Assembly (NCBI GenBank): GCA_010094025.1
Contig: ML991805.1
Location: 1 to 64,000 of the forward strand
Reading direction: 5' to 3'
Length of the DNA: 64,000 nucleotides
Source: Viridothelium virens
Lineage: Eukaryota; Ascomycota; Dothideomycetes; Trypetheliales; Trypetheliaceae
Shown one piece after another: positions 47,953 through 60,436 of the stretch. The translations under genes were made by a program, and so were the position numbers. The stretch's first letter is position 1; each line of letters starts with the position of its first letter. Below the pieces are notes generated by a model. The model was not told the DNA's origin and did no database searches. It worked only from the letters and a program-made list of their open reading frames with translations.

Positions 47953-49018
47953 TTACCAGTCAAGGTAGTTACACTTCAACGAGAACCCAGGCTTCAAGTT
48001 CCGCTGATCATCCATCGCACCCCAATGCTTCTCATCCTCCGGCTGGCCATTATCCCCAACGGAAGCCGGCTTCCACGACTCATCGAACGCCTCAAAGTAA
48101 AACACATTGACGCCCCACGCCAGCATGCCACACACGCTCTTGGCATAGTACTCGGCCGCCCACGAAGTATTCGCCTGCGCAGGCCCGTACGGCGTGCCGC
48201 CCGTCGTCGGCCACCCGGTCTCGCCATTCCAGATCTCGATGGAGGTGGTGGAGCCCGCCAGCTGCTGCACGTGCGAGATGGCCTGCGACATGTCGTCGAA
48301 GTAGACGTTGTGGGAGCCGGTCGCCTGGTCGACCGTCTCGCCCTGCCAGTAGGCGAAGGCGTTGATGAGCAGGATGTCGACGCCGCCGGTGACGAGGGCA
48401 TCGGCGGTGCCGTCGGCGTACTTGTTCCAGGAGTCTGCCGTGCCGACCTTGATGTGCGAGGGGAGGCCGGATTTCACGGTGTTGATCTTTTGGAGGAGCT
48501 CGGCGCCGGTGAAGTTGCCTCGGTAGAGGGTCTCGGAGCCGACGGTGACAGCGTAGACGGCGGAGGCGTATTGGTTGGCGTATTGTTGAACGGCGCTGTT
48601 GTCGGCGTCGAAGGAAGAGGGCTCGTCGGGCCTGGAATGGATGGTAAGCGACGGTGTTTTGTAATTGATTCAAGATGAACCATGAGGTCCTTCGAAATCG
48701 GAAGGACGGAGGGAAAGGAACGGATGATTCTTACCAGATGCCTAGAATGACCTGGAACCCCCTGTTCTGTGCAGCAGGAAGAATCTGCTGAGCAAAGTTG
48801 CAGTCACTCGCTGAGTATCCACGGACGATCTTGCTGCCAGTCTGAGCAGAGATGGCATCAAAGTCCTTTTCATAATCGTTTGTGTATTTGCAGGCACCGC
48901 TTGGAAGCTTCGTGCCCAAAGCGAAACCGAGTTGAGCGCCCAGAGCATGGGGGTTTTGTGCGACGACAGTGAGAGGGCCTGCTGCCGCAAGAGCTGCTAC
49001 AACAGTGGAGGCACGCAT
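47953..49018 (-). CDS. GH17 glucan endo-1,3-beta-glucosidase (Bgl2/Scw4-like)
   Basis: This is a secreted cell-wall glucanase or glucanosyltransferase acting on beta-1,3-glucan. Two exons (49018-48735, 48631-47953; 103-nt intron) give 320 aa. Start MRASTVVAALAAAGPLTVVA is a signal peptide. The GH17 barrel shows LGFALGTKLPSGACKYTNDY, KIVRGYSASDCNFAQQILPA, GFQVILGIWPDEPSSF, the probable acid/base Glu in VTVGSETLYRGNFTG, INAFAYWQG, and the nucleophile Glu in IEIWNGETGWPTTGG. The usual motif at the acid/base is VGNE; here it is VGSE. It ends in CNYLDW without a GPI signal. The stop codon lies inside a GTAAGC that could be a donor, so a tiny further exon is not excluded. Confidence 0.88.
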
Positions 49019-50352
49019 CGTGAAGATGGTATTAATGTAGGTGATTTGCGTGAAATAGGTTTTAAGAAACAAAAGGAGACGAATGGGACGCGACGATCTC
49101 AGTGACCCCCAAAGGAGAGACGATATGGTGTTGTACACCCAAAGGAATGTAAAGTAGTGCCAATGAAGCCACCACCAGTATAGACTATGGTCAGTAAAGA
49201 ATGACGAGTGTTGAGAGAGTGTGTGTTGGTGTGTCGTTGAGATCCGCAAGTCGAGAATAGGGAGAAGGGGGAATACGCGCCCGCAAATTCGGTTTAGCGC
49301 GAAAACGGCAAGAAACAAAGCGAGCCGTGCAGCAAGTTAGGAACAGGAAAAGTGTGAACACAGGCAGCTACTTTTAGCTAGCGCCACATGTGCAGGCCTG
49401 CATAAACATCGAAACATCGAAATATCATGTTTCTACGGAATATCATCCACCTTTCGTGGCCAGCACGTGTGAACCCCTTCCCGAAGTTTCACTTTTATGT
49501 TGATCCTCATGACTTCTCAAGTTCCTCCCGCTGCGGTGGAATTGATCAGGAATAATTTGGTGACTCACTTTGAACCTTCTCCCAGTCTCACAGCTCCGTA
49601 GATTCCTCAGCTTCCGTAGAAACTTGATGTACGAGATTTGTATGTCATGCGACATGTAGATCCACCAACGTGCGTCTGGGCCTGACCTGCAGAATTTGCA
49701 TTGGAACATCATCAGATTTCCATTTTCGTCATGGCGATTAAAGTGTGCACAAGGATCATGACCATCACAGCACGAAAGTCTCAAAGAGATGCGAGGATTG
49801 ATAGAAAAATGTTCGACTCGTTATTCGCTCTACCCCGAGCTCGCAACCATGACTGTCACCCAACGAGAGTGGTATATTACAATTGTAGCTACCAAACCAT
49901 CATCCCGCCTGCCTGTCATAGAATTGACCAATAAGCCAGCAAATTCCTCCTGCAGCACGTCATGAAGACGGTCGTGCGCTCGTGATGCTCCATTAAACTC
50001 CAGCGTGATGGTGTGTGGTATCATGAGAAAAATCCCCCTAAGTAGCAAAATCCTTGTAGAAGCGAGTGTAAAGAAGTGAAAAAAAAAAACAGCAGCGAAT
50101 TGCAAAATCAGCTCGATGTTGGCAAGAACAGGAAATTTCCAGTGAATTGATGTTATTAGAGGAGTAACATCGGGGTAGAGTTTTCGGATAGAGTTTTTGA
50201 AGAGTAGAGAGATGTGGAGTAACTCTGGTGCAGTATTACAACCACTGAACTCGTCACTGTTGTCGCTTGATGTCGCACGATTAACCTTTCACTCGAGATA
50301 ACCCAGAGGTTTCTGTTTTTGGAGCATTGGTATGCAGGAGCGTTGCTTTTGA
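49019..50352. other. Intergenic region
   Basis: The first 300 bases are the leader and promoter of the GH17 gene. The rest holds a poly-A run near 50081-50089 and no supported gene. Confidence 0.4.
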
Positions 50353-50790
50353 TCAGTTGCCACGCATGATCTCGTCGATGCCTCCGATTGGCATGATGCT
50401 GACGTCCAATTTGTCCATGGGTCTCGGCTCCATGATAGTATTGGCGCGGCCACCAAAGATCTTGCGTTCCTCCTCAATCTCAATTTCCATGCTGCTGGGC
50501 CTCCTCCTGATCAGGATCGCCTGGTTGATGCTTGAGGTGATTGACGGAGTCGCTGAAAACTCGGAGGTTGCTGAGAATTCGGTCGTTGCGGAAAGGTTGG
50601 GAGAGGTGACGAGATGCCCCTTGTCCGAGTGGGATGTAGCTGGGAACGAGGTAGGTTCGACAAAGCTGGAGGAGGACGAGAGTGGGGACTTGGAAGTGGT
50701 GGAGGCACGAGAGGAAGGCTTCGAGGAGCCAGGAGTGAAGACCGTGCGGATACGGTGAAGTTGCTCAGTGAACATGCGTGGACCATGCAT
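50353..50790 (-). CDS. Small hypothetical protein
   Basis: The 145-aa frame starts at an ATG (MHGPRMFTEQLHRIRTVFTP), with a Ser/Thr-rich middle and a charged, more ordered C-terminal third: RRPSSMEIEIEEERKIFGGR and GGIDEIMRGN. The last third has the look of a conserved motif, and a second ATG at 50775 is possible. No domain or targeting signal is recognised. It is called because composition is uniform and there is no competing gene, but the evidence is weak. Confidence 0.45.
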   Translation of the reverse strand: MHGPRMFTEQLHRIRTVFTPGSSKPSSRASTTSKSPLSSSSSFVEPTSFPATSHSDKGHLVTSPNLSATTEFSATSEFSATPSITSSINQAILIRRRPSSMEIEIEEERKIFGGRANTIMEPRPMDKLDVSIMPIGGIDEIMRGN

Positions 50791-51906
50791 CTTGACGGTA
50801 TTGACTCAATCGAAGATAGATTGGTGGATTTTGAGGATTTGCAGGGTTCAAGTCAAGGGACAGATTGCTTTGCGTAGACTTATAGCAGTCAATGCGGAGA
50901 ACCAAAAGGCGGGAATTTAAAAGTTATATGGCTGGGCAAGTTGGCACCTGAGAAGTACCAGAATTGAAGTGACTTGGAAGGAGCGTAGGATTGCAGGCTC
51001 AGCTCTGCGTGAGGTAGATGATGAAGAGAATGATCGTGTGACCAAGAAAGATCCAACAAGCAAACGAATTCCAAGGTCGATAGGGCTTGGCCTTTGATAA
51101 GGAAACAGTGACCGATGCAGGTGACCAGACGCACTGTGAGAAGGGAAGGTAGAGTATCGAGATGGTTACCCAGGCCCACCAAGAAGTGAATGGGGGGAAT
51201 TGCTCAAGAGCGGTGCACACAACACTCAGAGTGGGCAGTCGTCAAGCCCGCCTAATATTCCAGATGACCCCAACGGAATGGCGCTCGCTGATATGTATAT
51301 TAAGGGCGGGCGGAGAAGGATGAGCGGGACAGCTGTTCAGCCAGGACACTTGGACGCGCATTTCATCATTCTTTCAACCACTCACCTTACATTCATTGCG
51401 CCAGCTTCGGAAAGCGCGTGCACATCATTGCCCGACCCAAGCATTGGCCTGACTGATTGCGGCAGGTGGAGGTTACGAATGTGTGGAAGGCGGAGCCCCT
51501 GGCCCATGGAAGGGACGTTGCGAGATGATGCACGCGACGCGGCACAGATGAGACGGCAGGGGCCCACCCGTTCGCGCGTTTGAAGTTTCCGCCCTGACCT
51601 CTACGTGAGACAGCGACCCCAGGCACGCCCTCCACAGACTGGTGGACGCTCCACAGACCCTTCTCCGATCGGCTAGACATTCCGTCGGTACCCTCTTGTG
51701 CTCCCATGACCCTGACCATCGCAATTCGCCCCACAAGGAATTTAATTGGCTGGCGTCGCCCGCCGAACACTCAATTGATGGAATTCCGAAGATCTGTATA
51801 TCTAACTTTGGATGGACTCCGGCCGCTATGCATCACAGGAGAAAAATACTAGGTGCCTGAAAAATAGGGGATTAGGTAAACCCTTGAGACTCCAACTGCG
51901 GCCGTC
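50791..51906. other. Intergenic region
   Basis: No supported gene. Overlapping frames on both strands (51200-51770) look like chance frames in GC-rich DNA. Confidence 0.4.
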
Positions 51907-52302
51907 TCATCCCTGCCTTGGTATCATGACCGCGCCAAGTCCAAGCATAAAGTCCCCAGAGTCCCTCAAACGCTTACGCCACTGCGCCCAAACAAGCGCT
52001 GATACTCCAGACGCAACACCCACGACCGCTTTCGTGGCCGGCATCAGCCACGATCGAGTCCACGTCACAAATTCTCTTCGTATTCCACGCCTCGGATCGC
52101 AATGCTTCCAGAATTCTCCAACGCCGTGACCCTCAGAAATTCTTTCCATGCTCCTCTTCATCATCATAGACCCAAAGATAACCTCCAGGCCACTCAAAAC
52201 CTTCCCCGGCGAGGATCCGTAAATCCAATCGCAATTCGCACCAGCGATCTCGCCGAACTTCTTGTGCTTTGCCTCGTGGGCTGTCGCATCCTCCCTCATC
52301 AT
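51907..52302 (-). CDS. Possible small hypothetical protein downstream of CCH1
   Basis: A 131-aa frame from an ATG 21 bp past the CCH1 stop, same strand: MMREDATAHEAKHKKFGEIA, later FWKHCDPRRGIRREFVTW and a weak hydrophobic stretch (KAVVGVASGVSALVW). It could be a real gene with its promoter inside CCH1, or the CCH1 3' region. No family is recognised. Confidence 0.3.
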   Translation of the reverse strand: MMREDATAHEAKHKKFGEIAGANCDWIYGSSPGKVLSGLEVIFGSMMMKRSMERISEGHGVGEFWKHCDPRRGIRREFVTWTRSWLMPATKAVVGVASGVSALVWAQWRKRLRDSGDFMLGLGAVMIPRQG

Positions 52303-52322
52303 GACTTCAACTCTCCCCAAAT

Positions 52323-55300
52323 TTAACTCTCATCCCTCCTCCTCCCAGGCGATCCCCGTCTCAGCGTAAAACTCCTCCGGATACTCTCCCCCCACGCCGA
52401 ATTATCCAGCACCTCGAGCACATCCTGCGCACTGACATTGCTATTCCCCCGACTGCGTCCACCATGCCGCGACTCATCCGGCTCTGCTAAGCCACCAGCA
52501 CCAGCGACAGCACCACCCTCACTGTACAGGTAATGCTGATGGCTCTGACTCCGCTGATGCACCGTCGCCCCCGTCATCGTCGTCGTAGGCGTCGACGGCC
52601 CGCTACTGCTCCCACCCCCCGTCAGCGCCTCCGCAAACTGCCAGTCCTCGGACCCTTGCGCTCGTAGGTGTCGCGGCGTGAGCTGCGGCGAGATCTGCAG
52701 GCTGTTGGGCCGCGCCGTCGGCGACGACGGCGAGATCTGGATCGAGCTCGAGCGGGCGCGCGCGCTGGCTGCTGCCCCGCTGTTGCTGCTGCTGCTGCTG
52801 GGGCCCGCCTCGGTCTGCGGCGTCGTCGTTGTCGGGAAGGAGGAAGAGCCCGCGGCGGGTGGGCTGATGGGTGGCGAGATGCGGGCGAGGCCGCGACGTA
52901 GTCGGTCCTGCGGGCGGAGGATCGGGCTGGGGACGAAGGTGTCGGTGTGTTCGTAGCCGTCGGTGGGGGTTGATGCTGAAGCGTTGGCAGCTAGGTGTTG
53001 CCCGTGTTGGGGTGGCGCATCGCTGGCGCCGTCCTCGTCGACGAAGATCTCGGGGACGGTGAATTGTGGCACGTCGGTCATATTGCGCAGGTTGCGGGAT
53101 TCGATTTGGCGGCGGAGTTTGCGGGACCAGTAGACGGTGTCGAAGAAGCCGATGACGATGTTGCGACGGACGGCTTCTTCGACGCGCTGGAGGCGAGCGC
53201 GGCGGCGGAGGTATTCTTCGAGACGCAAGCTCTTGCTGTCGTTGATGACCTTGTAGTGTGCCAGAATCATGAGCAGTGAGTTGAAACTGATTCCTCGATC
53301 GGGATCGGCAGATACGAGAACTTCTTCGTAGAAGACGTTCATGCGCTTACGTCGTCGTCGGATCTCATCGATGGGAAGGCGGACCAGTCGTTCGCGGAGT
53401 TTCTTTATATCGATCTCCACTGGAGGGCCGGGACCACCGTCAAGTGGCAATGACGACTCACGAGGTTGGACTTTGCAGTCTTCCACAAGCCGGCCAACCG
53501 TAAAGTCACCATCGTAAATGCGCATTTCAAAGATGCCAGAGAGTTCCTACCATCTCGTCAGTATAATCTGGATTTATACATCATCGTATGCACTTACCCC
53601 AAGGAATCGCGGAAACTGCTCTTTGGTGATGTAACCGCTTCCGCCTGGATCGAACTCGGCCCAAGCCTGCTTGAAACGCCGGATCTCTTCCCTCGAGATG
53701 ACCGAAAGCCCACTGCTCCTCTGGTAGACGTATGAGAAGCTTTCGTAGATGAGCGAGACAAACAAGTTCACGAAGATGTACATGCTCAGAATATTCCATA
53801 GGATGAAGAGTGCTCTTGCCCACTCAGGACTACCACAGTCCCCATTGTAGTATTGCTCACTAGTGACGCAGAATGGTGGTGTAACGGTGGCAAAATCCTC
53901 CATAATTTGATTCCAGCCTTCTCCCATACTGGTCCTAAACAGCAGGATTAAAGCTTTTGGAACGTTGCGAAAATTGAGGTTAACGGTTTCTTGAGAGTTG
54001 AAACGGGTCAAGCCAAAGGTCTGAGTCAATGCAATGGCAAAAACCAGGAACAAGACGAACCAAGTCGCCATGAGGTTGGCAATAGATCCGAGCGACGCTG
54101 CTGCAGTCTTGAAGAGCTGGTCTAGCTGGTTGTTCCGCGGAATGAGTAGCAAAGCAATGCCAACGAGAGCGAGCTTGTGGATTTGCTGGAACGTCCGGTC
54201 ATCGTATCTTGAAAAGGTGAGAATGGCGAATATGAAGGCAACAGTAACCATGAAGAGGGCATAGACATCCCACGAAGACTTGCGAAATCGTGTCCAGGTA
54301 AGGCCAATGATTCGGATAGCAAGATTGGACATGTAAATGAGCGTGAAAAGAAAGAAGATGGAATCCCTCAACTTGTCCCACCATGATACCGAAGGGTAAA
54401 ATTCCAAGCACAGTAAGATCAAGTGTATGATTAGTATGAAAGTGATGGATCGCTGCCATCTACCCCCTTTCGTAATAGCCCGTCGGTAGCACCATTCTTC
54501 CCAGGTTTCCCGTTTCTTCGAAGATGAAGGCCGTTTCGACGGTGACACTTGCCGTAAGAGTTTGCGTAACTCCAGCCACGACCTTTGGTCGGTTGTCAGA
54601 AATGCCACACCCGTCTGCTCCGTGTAGTTGCGCATGAAGACAGACACGAACAGGGTCAGCACGAAGACAGCGCCGAGCAAGTTAAAGATAACGAAGAAAA
54701 CAGCGTTGCCCTGAGAAGAATATGCTTGTGGCTGCGTGAATAGACCGGTGATAGACTCGGCGGCCCACATGACATCTATCCAACCTTCTTGAGAGACAAT
54801 TTGGAAGAGAATGAAAAGAGATCCTCCGAAACTGTCGAAATCATAGTATGGGTTTGCCACTGTTCGCGGGGCCAAGACATTCCAACCGTAAGGCGAGCTG
54901 AGGTACTCGCCGGTACAGTCGGTAAGGTTGCCGATGTTGAGGTTGGTGTCATTGCATTGCATCATTTTCCCATTGAATAGGTTGAGGCCGTAAATGGCGA
55001 ATGGAATGAGCAAGCTGAGTGAGACAAAGGCAGCGCCGATAACCTTCCATCCTCCCAGGATAATGACGGAATGAAATGTATCCCTCGCACTGTCGCTGAC
55101 ATTGAGTAGCCGCAGAGCTCGAAGAGCTTTGAAGGCACCGACGGCTCGCGAGACAGCACCTTTATTGAACAATGACGTTGCCACGTTGATCCACAAAGTA
55201 ATCAACACGATGCCGTCAATGAACCCCCAGGTACTTCGAAAATATGCATTGGGCGTGAACCAGAATCCATCAGCGATGACTTTGACAATGGCTTCAACGG

Positions 55301-58300
55301 TGAAGAGGGCCGCGAATCCCATGTCTGAGAATACGAACCAGTTCTTGACGGTGAAGCCATGGGTCTGAAAGTACTGCCTCTGATAGAGCGGAGTGGTTAC
55401 ACAAGCAAGTACAACCATGGCTACGATGGCAGCATAGATGAAGGCAGAAAAGGCATACCACAGCGGGATTGAGGGATCTACACCTTCGATTCGCTCTCCC
55501 CGTCCGGGTCCGACGAGACGCTGGCAAGCCTTTCGAATCCGATTATCCGGTCCAAAGAGGTACAAAGACACATTGTAACTTTTGTGTTTGCGAAGATAAT
55601 CTCTCTGCGCACGCTTTCGAAGTTCGGATGCCGTCACAACCTCCTTAACCATTTGACGTGTGTCCAAATCCTCGTATGCTCGAGAGAGTTGCAATCGGGA
55701 ATAGAAAGGGTTAGGTTCAGTGTCTTTGAAATACCCGACAACAGATCTGAATATGGAATTCAGCGGTCCGGTATTCACGGTTTTCGAAGTTTTCCCGCCT
55801 GGTGAGCCTGTGCCATCAGCATCATCTGGACTTGGAGAGCTGCTTCGCTCGTCGTCGAGGAAATCCCTGACAACAGCATCTTTCAAGAGCATCTCTGTTG
55901 CCGCCGAACCAAAGTCCAGAGGATCCTGACGCCTAAACTGGCCAAACTTAAAGATCGATGAGAGAGAAAGGTTACTGATCATGTCAGTTCCATTTCAGCT
56001 AGTAATGCATTTCCAACTCACCCGTGCGAAGAACCACCCAGCTCTTTATGCTGCAGGAAAGCTCTGACCTGCTGCATGCGTTTTTCATCTTCGGACACGT
56101 CAAAGTTCTCCTGTATGACAGCGATGAACATATTGAGCACAATGACTTTGCTGTGGTTAGTAATGACAAACTTTGATGTAACGAGGATAGCAACATACAA
56201 TTAGCAAGGATGAACCACAAAATGAAGAAGGCTGCAGCCATCCAAGCGGTCTTGAACATGTATTCGTAACTCGTTGCATTATACAGAATCGTCGTCCAGT
56301 TTTCGGTGGATAAGACTTGATACATTCCAAGAAACGAATTGTAGATCGTAGCGAACGTGATGTGAATGGTATTGCCCTGAGAATCCTGGGAAGGGATCTG
56401 GTTGCGGAACATTTGCACTGCAAATATAGAAGCCAGAAAGGTGAGTAGGAACACGAAGAGAATTAGGTTAAGAAGACCAGAGACATGGCGGAGAACGACG
56501 AGCTAGATGATAATTTAGCAACCAGTCAATTTAGCCAAGATTTCTGGACTTACAATGAGCTCCCGTGTGAGAGGTACAGCCAGGACCACACGGTAAATTC
56601 GTAGAATTTGAAACAGCGTGAGCCAGGCATATGGCTGGCCCGAATTGTGTATCTCCGGGATCTGGATGATGGTGGTGATTATTGCAAGGAAAAAGTCAAC
56701 CACGTTGCGCGGCTTATAGAAGAAGTTCCGCCAGTCCACGGCCAGACGAATCATGATTTCAAACAAGAGTATAATGGTAACAACCGTTTCGGAGACATCA
56801 ACAAATTGTTGGTGGCCATGGCTCATATTGGCAGTTCGAAGACACTGACATACTAAGCCGTATACGATGACAGCGATCCAGAACGAAGTGGACTTCTTGT
56901 AGAGTTTCTGCAGCGGCCTGGGTTTCTTAAAGGGATGATCCTCAGGCTCCAGAATATCATTCCGCTCTTCAGCAGTAAAGGCACTGGTCTTGCTTTCTTC
57001 TCGGATGACCTGGAACGAGGATGTGATGACAGCGATCAACAAGTTGATGAGCCACAGACTCATGATGACAATGCCGAATGCAAAGAAGAGCGAAGCAGCA
57101 AGGTAATCGGATTGCGTCAGGTAGTACAGAAGGTCACTAAACGTATTGGACGACATGATGACGAAAACGAGCTCCAAAGATTGAAAGATATTGTCGAAGC
57201 TGACCGTGCCATTGTACGGGTTCCCGCCCTCGATACACTTGGATCCAGCTGGACAAAAATAACCTTTGGGGGAGGTGGTGCCTGGGCTGCCATCTGCGGT
57301 GATCCAGGGGTGTGGAATGTTGGAGTTGTCAAGCCAGCCACCGCAGAACTGAAATTGACCGGTCTGATTCTGTGTGAAGTTGGATTGGTTGCTGTCATCT
57401 GGAGCTATCCAGACACAAGTACGCCGAAGGCTCGACTTGAAGCTTTGTACACCGACAATTGCGAATAACAGCCAGAAGAAGCTGATCAGGAACGCAACAT
57501 TGAGGAGCGTAGGTGCCGCTCTTTTCAAACTCCGCAGGATTACCGACGTACCACTTGTCAAGCCTAGTAGTCTCAAGATCCGTAGGCATGCGAGCATCCG
57601 GAAGAGGTAGAAATGGTCCTTCCATTCCAGCATAAAGATATCCAGTATGAAGGAGATCCAGAAGGAGCAGACGGCCAAAAAATCTAGTCGATTGAACGAG
57701 TGCCGCATGAAAGCACGGTGGGCAAGTCGAAAACGTTGTTGCTGCCGGTGATCTCTTGGCTGGTCGGGAGAGATAGAGGGGCCAGACGTGAATTTTCGGA
57801 TGATCGACTGCTGGACTTCATCAGATCGGGGTGCATCGTGTCTGAACGAGGGTTTACGCTGCAGAGTGAAGAGGTTTTGGGCTTTGTCGAACAAGGCCTG
57901 TCGAAGACCGATCTCGCGATTGATGGTACTGTATTCGGTCGGATTCAGAATGAAGCCCGATACTATGATTCGAACAATAAGTTCGACAGTATAGATAGAA
58001 AACAGTATCAGCAGGCAGAAATCTATCCATCGACCTCCCCAGCGATAAGGAACATCTGCGATGGTTTTGGCCGAATCCACTGCCAGAAGGATTGTTTGGA
58101 TGACGATCAGCACCAGGATGAAAGGTTCTGTAAGCGGATGCACCAAGAGATCAAAGAGCCTCAATCTAACAGGACTGTCGGGTGGAAAGACACCAAGAGA
58201 TCTTCCTCGAAGAGGGTTTTCCTCGAGCTGGGGTCTCTGCGGCTCTTCGTGGGCAATGATTGGGGTGTGATTTGGCGATGGCTGTTTCTCATTTGAAGTT

Positions 58301-59256
58301 GAATGCGGGCGGCTGGCAGTACCATCCATGAGATTATCGAAAGACGGATCGCTATTCCGTTCGTGTTCAGGACGATTCACAGAGGACTTTCGTCGGATAT
58401 GATGTTGAACAACTTCTGGCTCGTTGCTGAGATTGACGACACGCTGTGACATCTTCCGAACCATTGTACCAGCCCTTTGCAGAGGCGTTTCGACTGTTGA
58501 AGGTGATAAAGACCGCTTCCGAGAGTCAGAGGACCTTGGCATACTGGGTGTCCCGAAACCGGCTTCCACCTGGCGCAAATCATCTCCGAGACGTGACCCA
58601 GGAGAATTTCCTCCAGGAGTGAGAAAGCGTATGCTCTGAAAACTATTTCTATCATGCCGCTGTCCGCTGGGAGTAGACGAGTCTGTGCCGCTAATGGGCT
58701 GCAAATTTCGACTATCCGTTAGTGGTGTCGTATCTCCGTAGTCTGGGGACAATGGATCTTGATGCTCATCATGCGCTGGCGGTGTATCTTGGCTCGAAGG
58801 TGTCCACGTTCTTTCTGGTGTTCGTGGTCGCTCATTTGATCTCGAACTTTCAGCATGCTCTGATGTTTCACCCTGAAAGCTCAGTCCCGCGAATCCGATC
58901 GCATCCTGGAACCCACTCATATCTTCGATTGGAGTGAAGCCAGCGTCCTCGTCATCATCCTGCAGATGGTGGCCAGTTGCAGAAGTTCTTGTGTAGGCTC
59001 CCTGATATTCTGCTCCCCCTCTTGTTGGACTAGCAGAACCTTCTGCAATTGGTGCATATCTCCTTCCGAAACCCCTCGTAGCCAATGATGGACTGTGTCT
59101 TAGTATGTTCCTCCCTCTTTCCGTGAGACTTCGTGGCCTGGGTTGAGCATTTTCCTCATCACGCTTCCTCTGATCAGGTGGCCGGTTGAGGGTTTGTAGA
59201 GGTATTGCCTGCGGGGTCGAGCGAGCTCTGCCATGTTCAGGCTCATGGGAGGCCAT
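52323..59256 (-). CDS. CCH1: Voltage-gated calcium channel alpha subunit Cch1
   Basis: Cch1 is the pore subunit of the fungal high-affinity plasma-membrane calcium channel, acting with Mid1. Five exons (59256-56554, 56502-56199, 56145-56022, 55974-53598, 53546-52323; introns 51, 53, 47 and 51 nt) give 2243 aa. A long Ser/Pro-rich cytosolic N-terminus is followed by four six-helix domains. The four pore loops read MSSNTFSDLLY (I), STENWTTILY (II), SQEGWIDVMW (III) and SMGEGWNQIM (IV), so the filter positions are Asn-Glu-Glu-Glu. The domain II exit NFIVLNMFIAVIQENFDVSE is built across intron 2. An EF-hand-like element (EFDPGGSGYITKEQFPRFLG) precedes the last intron, then EMRIYDGDFTVGRLVED. The last ~250 residues are Ser/Pro/Gly-rich and disordered. 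Confidence 0.93.
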
Positions 59257-60436
59257 GGCGACGCGGCCCCAGCTACCGCCAAAACCTCATCTGTAAAGTC
59301 ATGTGTACCTGTCAAGATCGAAAGCGAATCCTTGCTCAAGCTTCGATGGAAGAGGGCGGGTGCAGAAGGGATGATCGTGGTCGTGAAGGGTAATCGATAA
59401 AGGGAGAGGATGAGACGTTCCTTGTAAGATGAATGGAAGTCGTCAAATGAGGCAAAAGTCGAGTCAGTCGAGCAAGCTGTATTAGGGAAGTAGTCAATTG
59501 TGACGTAGGCGAGTCTAGGCGAGAGTTCAAAAGGTGTCTAGCAGGAGGATTGGCGGCGGCGGCGGATGGTGTTGGGTTGAGGTGTCGAGTAGTAAATAGC
59601 TATTCTTATCCAGGGACGAGGATCGGACTTGCGCCTCAAACGCATTTCAGCCCTGAGCCACACGCGTCTCATTAGCTGGCGTATGCAGAAACCGCCGCAC
59701 TTGAGCAGGGGCACGGCCGGCTCCGAATCTTCAACACCACATTCTATAGGTCACCACTTTTCTGTGGGCGAGCCCCTGATCTTGGGTCAACAACGATTAT
59801 TTCCGTCCAATCTCGATGAGATTGAAGTTCCATCTCAACTTTGAGAGTAATCAATACGCATCCAAGGAGAGTGACGCAACTATTTTGTATCCACATCCAC
59901 CTTTGATGTTGAGTGGAAATCAGACTGTGTACGAATTTACGTTCACAGAAGGGCTAAATACCTATACTACCTATGAATCCACTTATCTCCGTCGCCTGGC
60001 AGATGCCTGAAGGTTGGCACGGTCGGTTGGGAAGCTGTAAGGACAACACCGCCGATCTGGAGGGACAATACCAACTAACCCCTTTTGGCCGTCATCAATG
60101 TGCCCTTACATTTTATGTTTTGTTTTATAAATATTTCAAGTTTTTAATTTTCAATAAATATATAGCTATACGCTAATCTTTGTTTATTCTTATGTCTAAT
60201 AAGCTCATTATTATAAGAAATATTAACTTTCACTTTTATATTTACCAAAAGTACTAGCTTTGAATTTTCAATGGTCGTTGGGTTGGTGCGCATGACATGT
60301 GATGATGGGGAGACTGCCTGGACTCTTTTTTTGGTGTAAGCAGGCCTATTGTAGAGTAAACTAAAGCTGGCCATCTCTTCGCAATCACCTCTATCTTCAA
60401 CAGTATTTCATAACCTCAACATAACATCATCCTATC
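59257..60436. other. Intergenic region with AT-rich tract
   Basis: CCH1 promoter on the left. A strongly AT-rich tract at about 60110-60250 has no element features (no terminal repeats, no coding). No gene seen. Confidence 0.4.

Noticed and set aside
51393-51770. 125-codon minus-strand frame
   Set aside because: Starts at a non-ATG codon, overlaps frames on both strands, no domain.
60110-60250. AT-rich tract considered as part of a mobile-element fossil
   Set aside because: No terminal repeats, no target duplication and no coding remnant that I can see.
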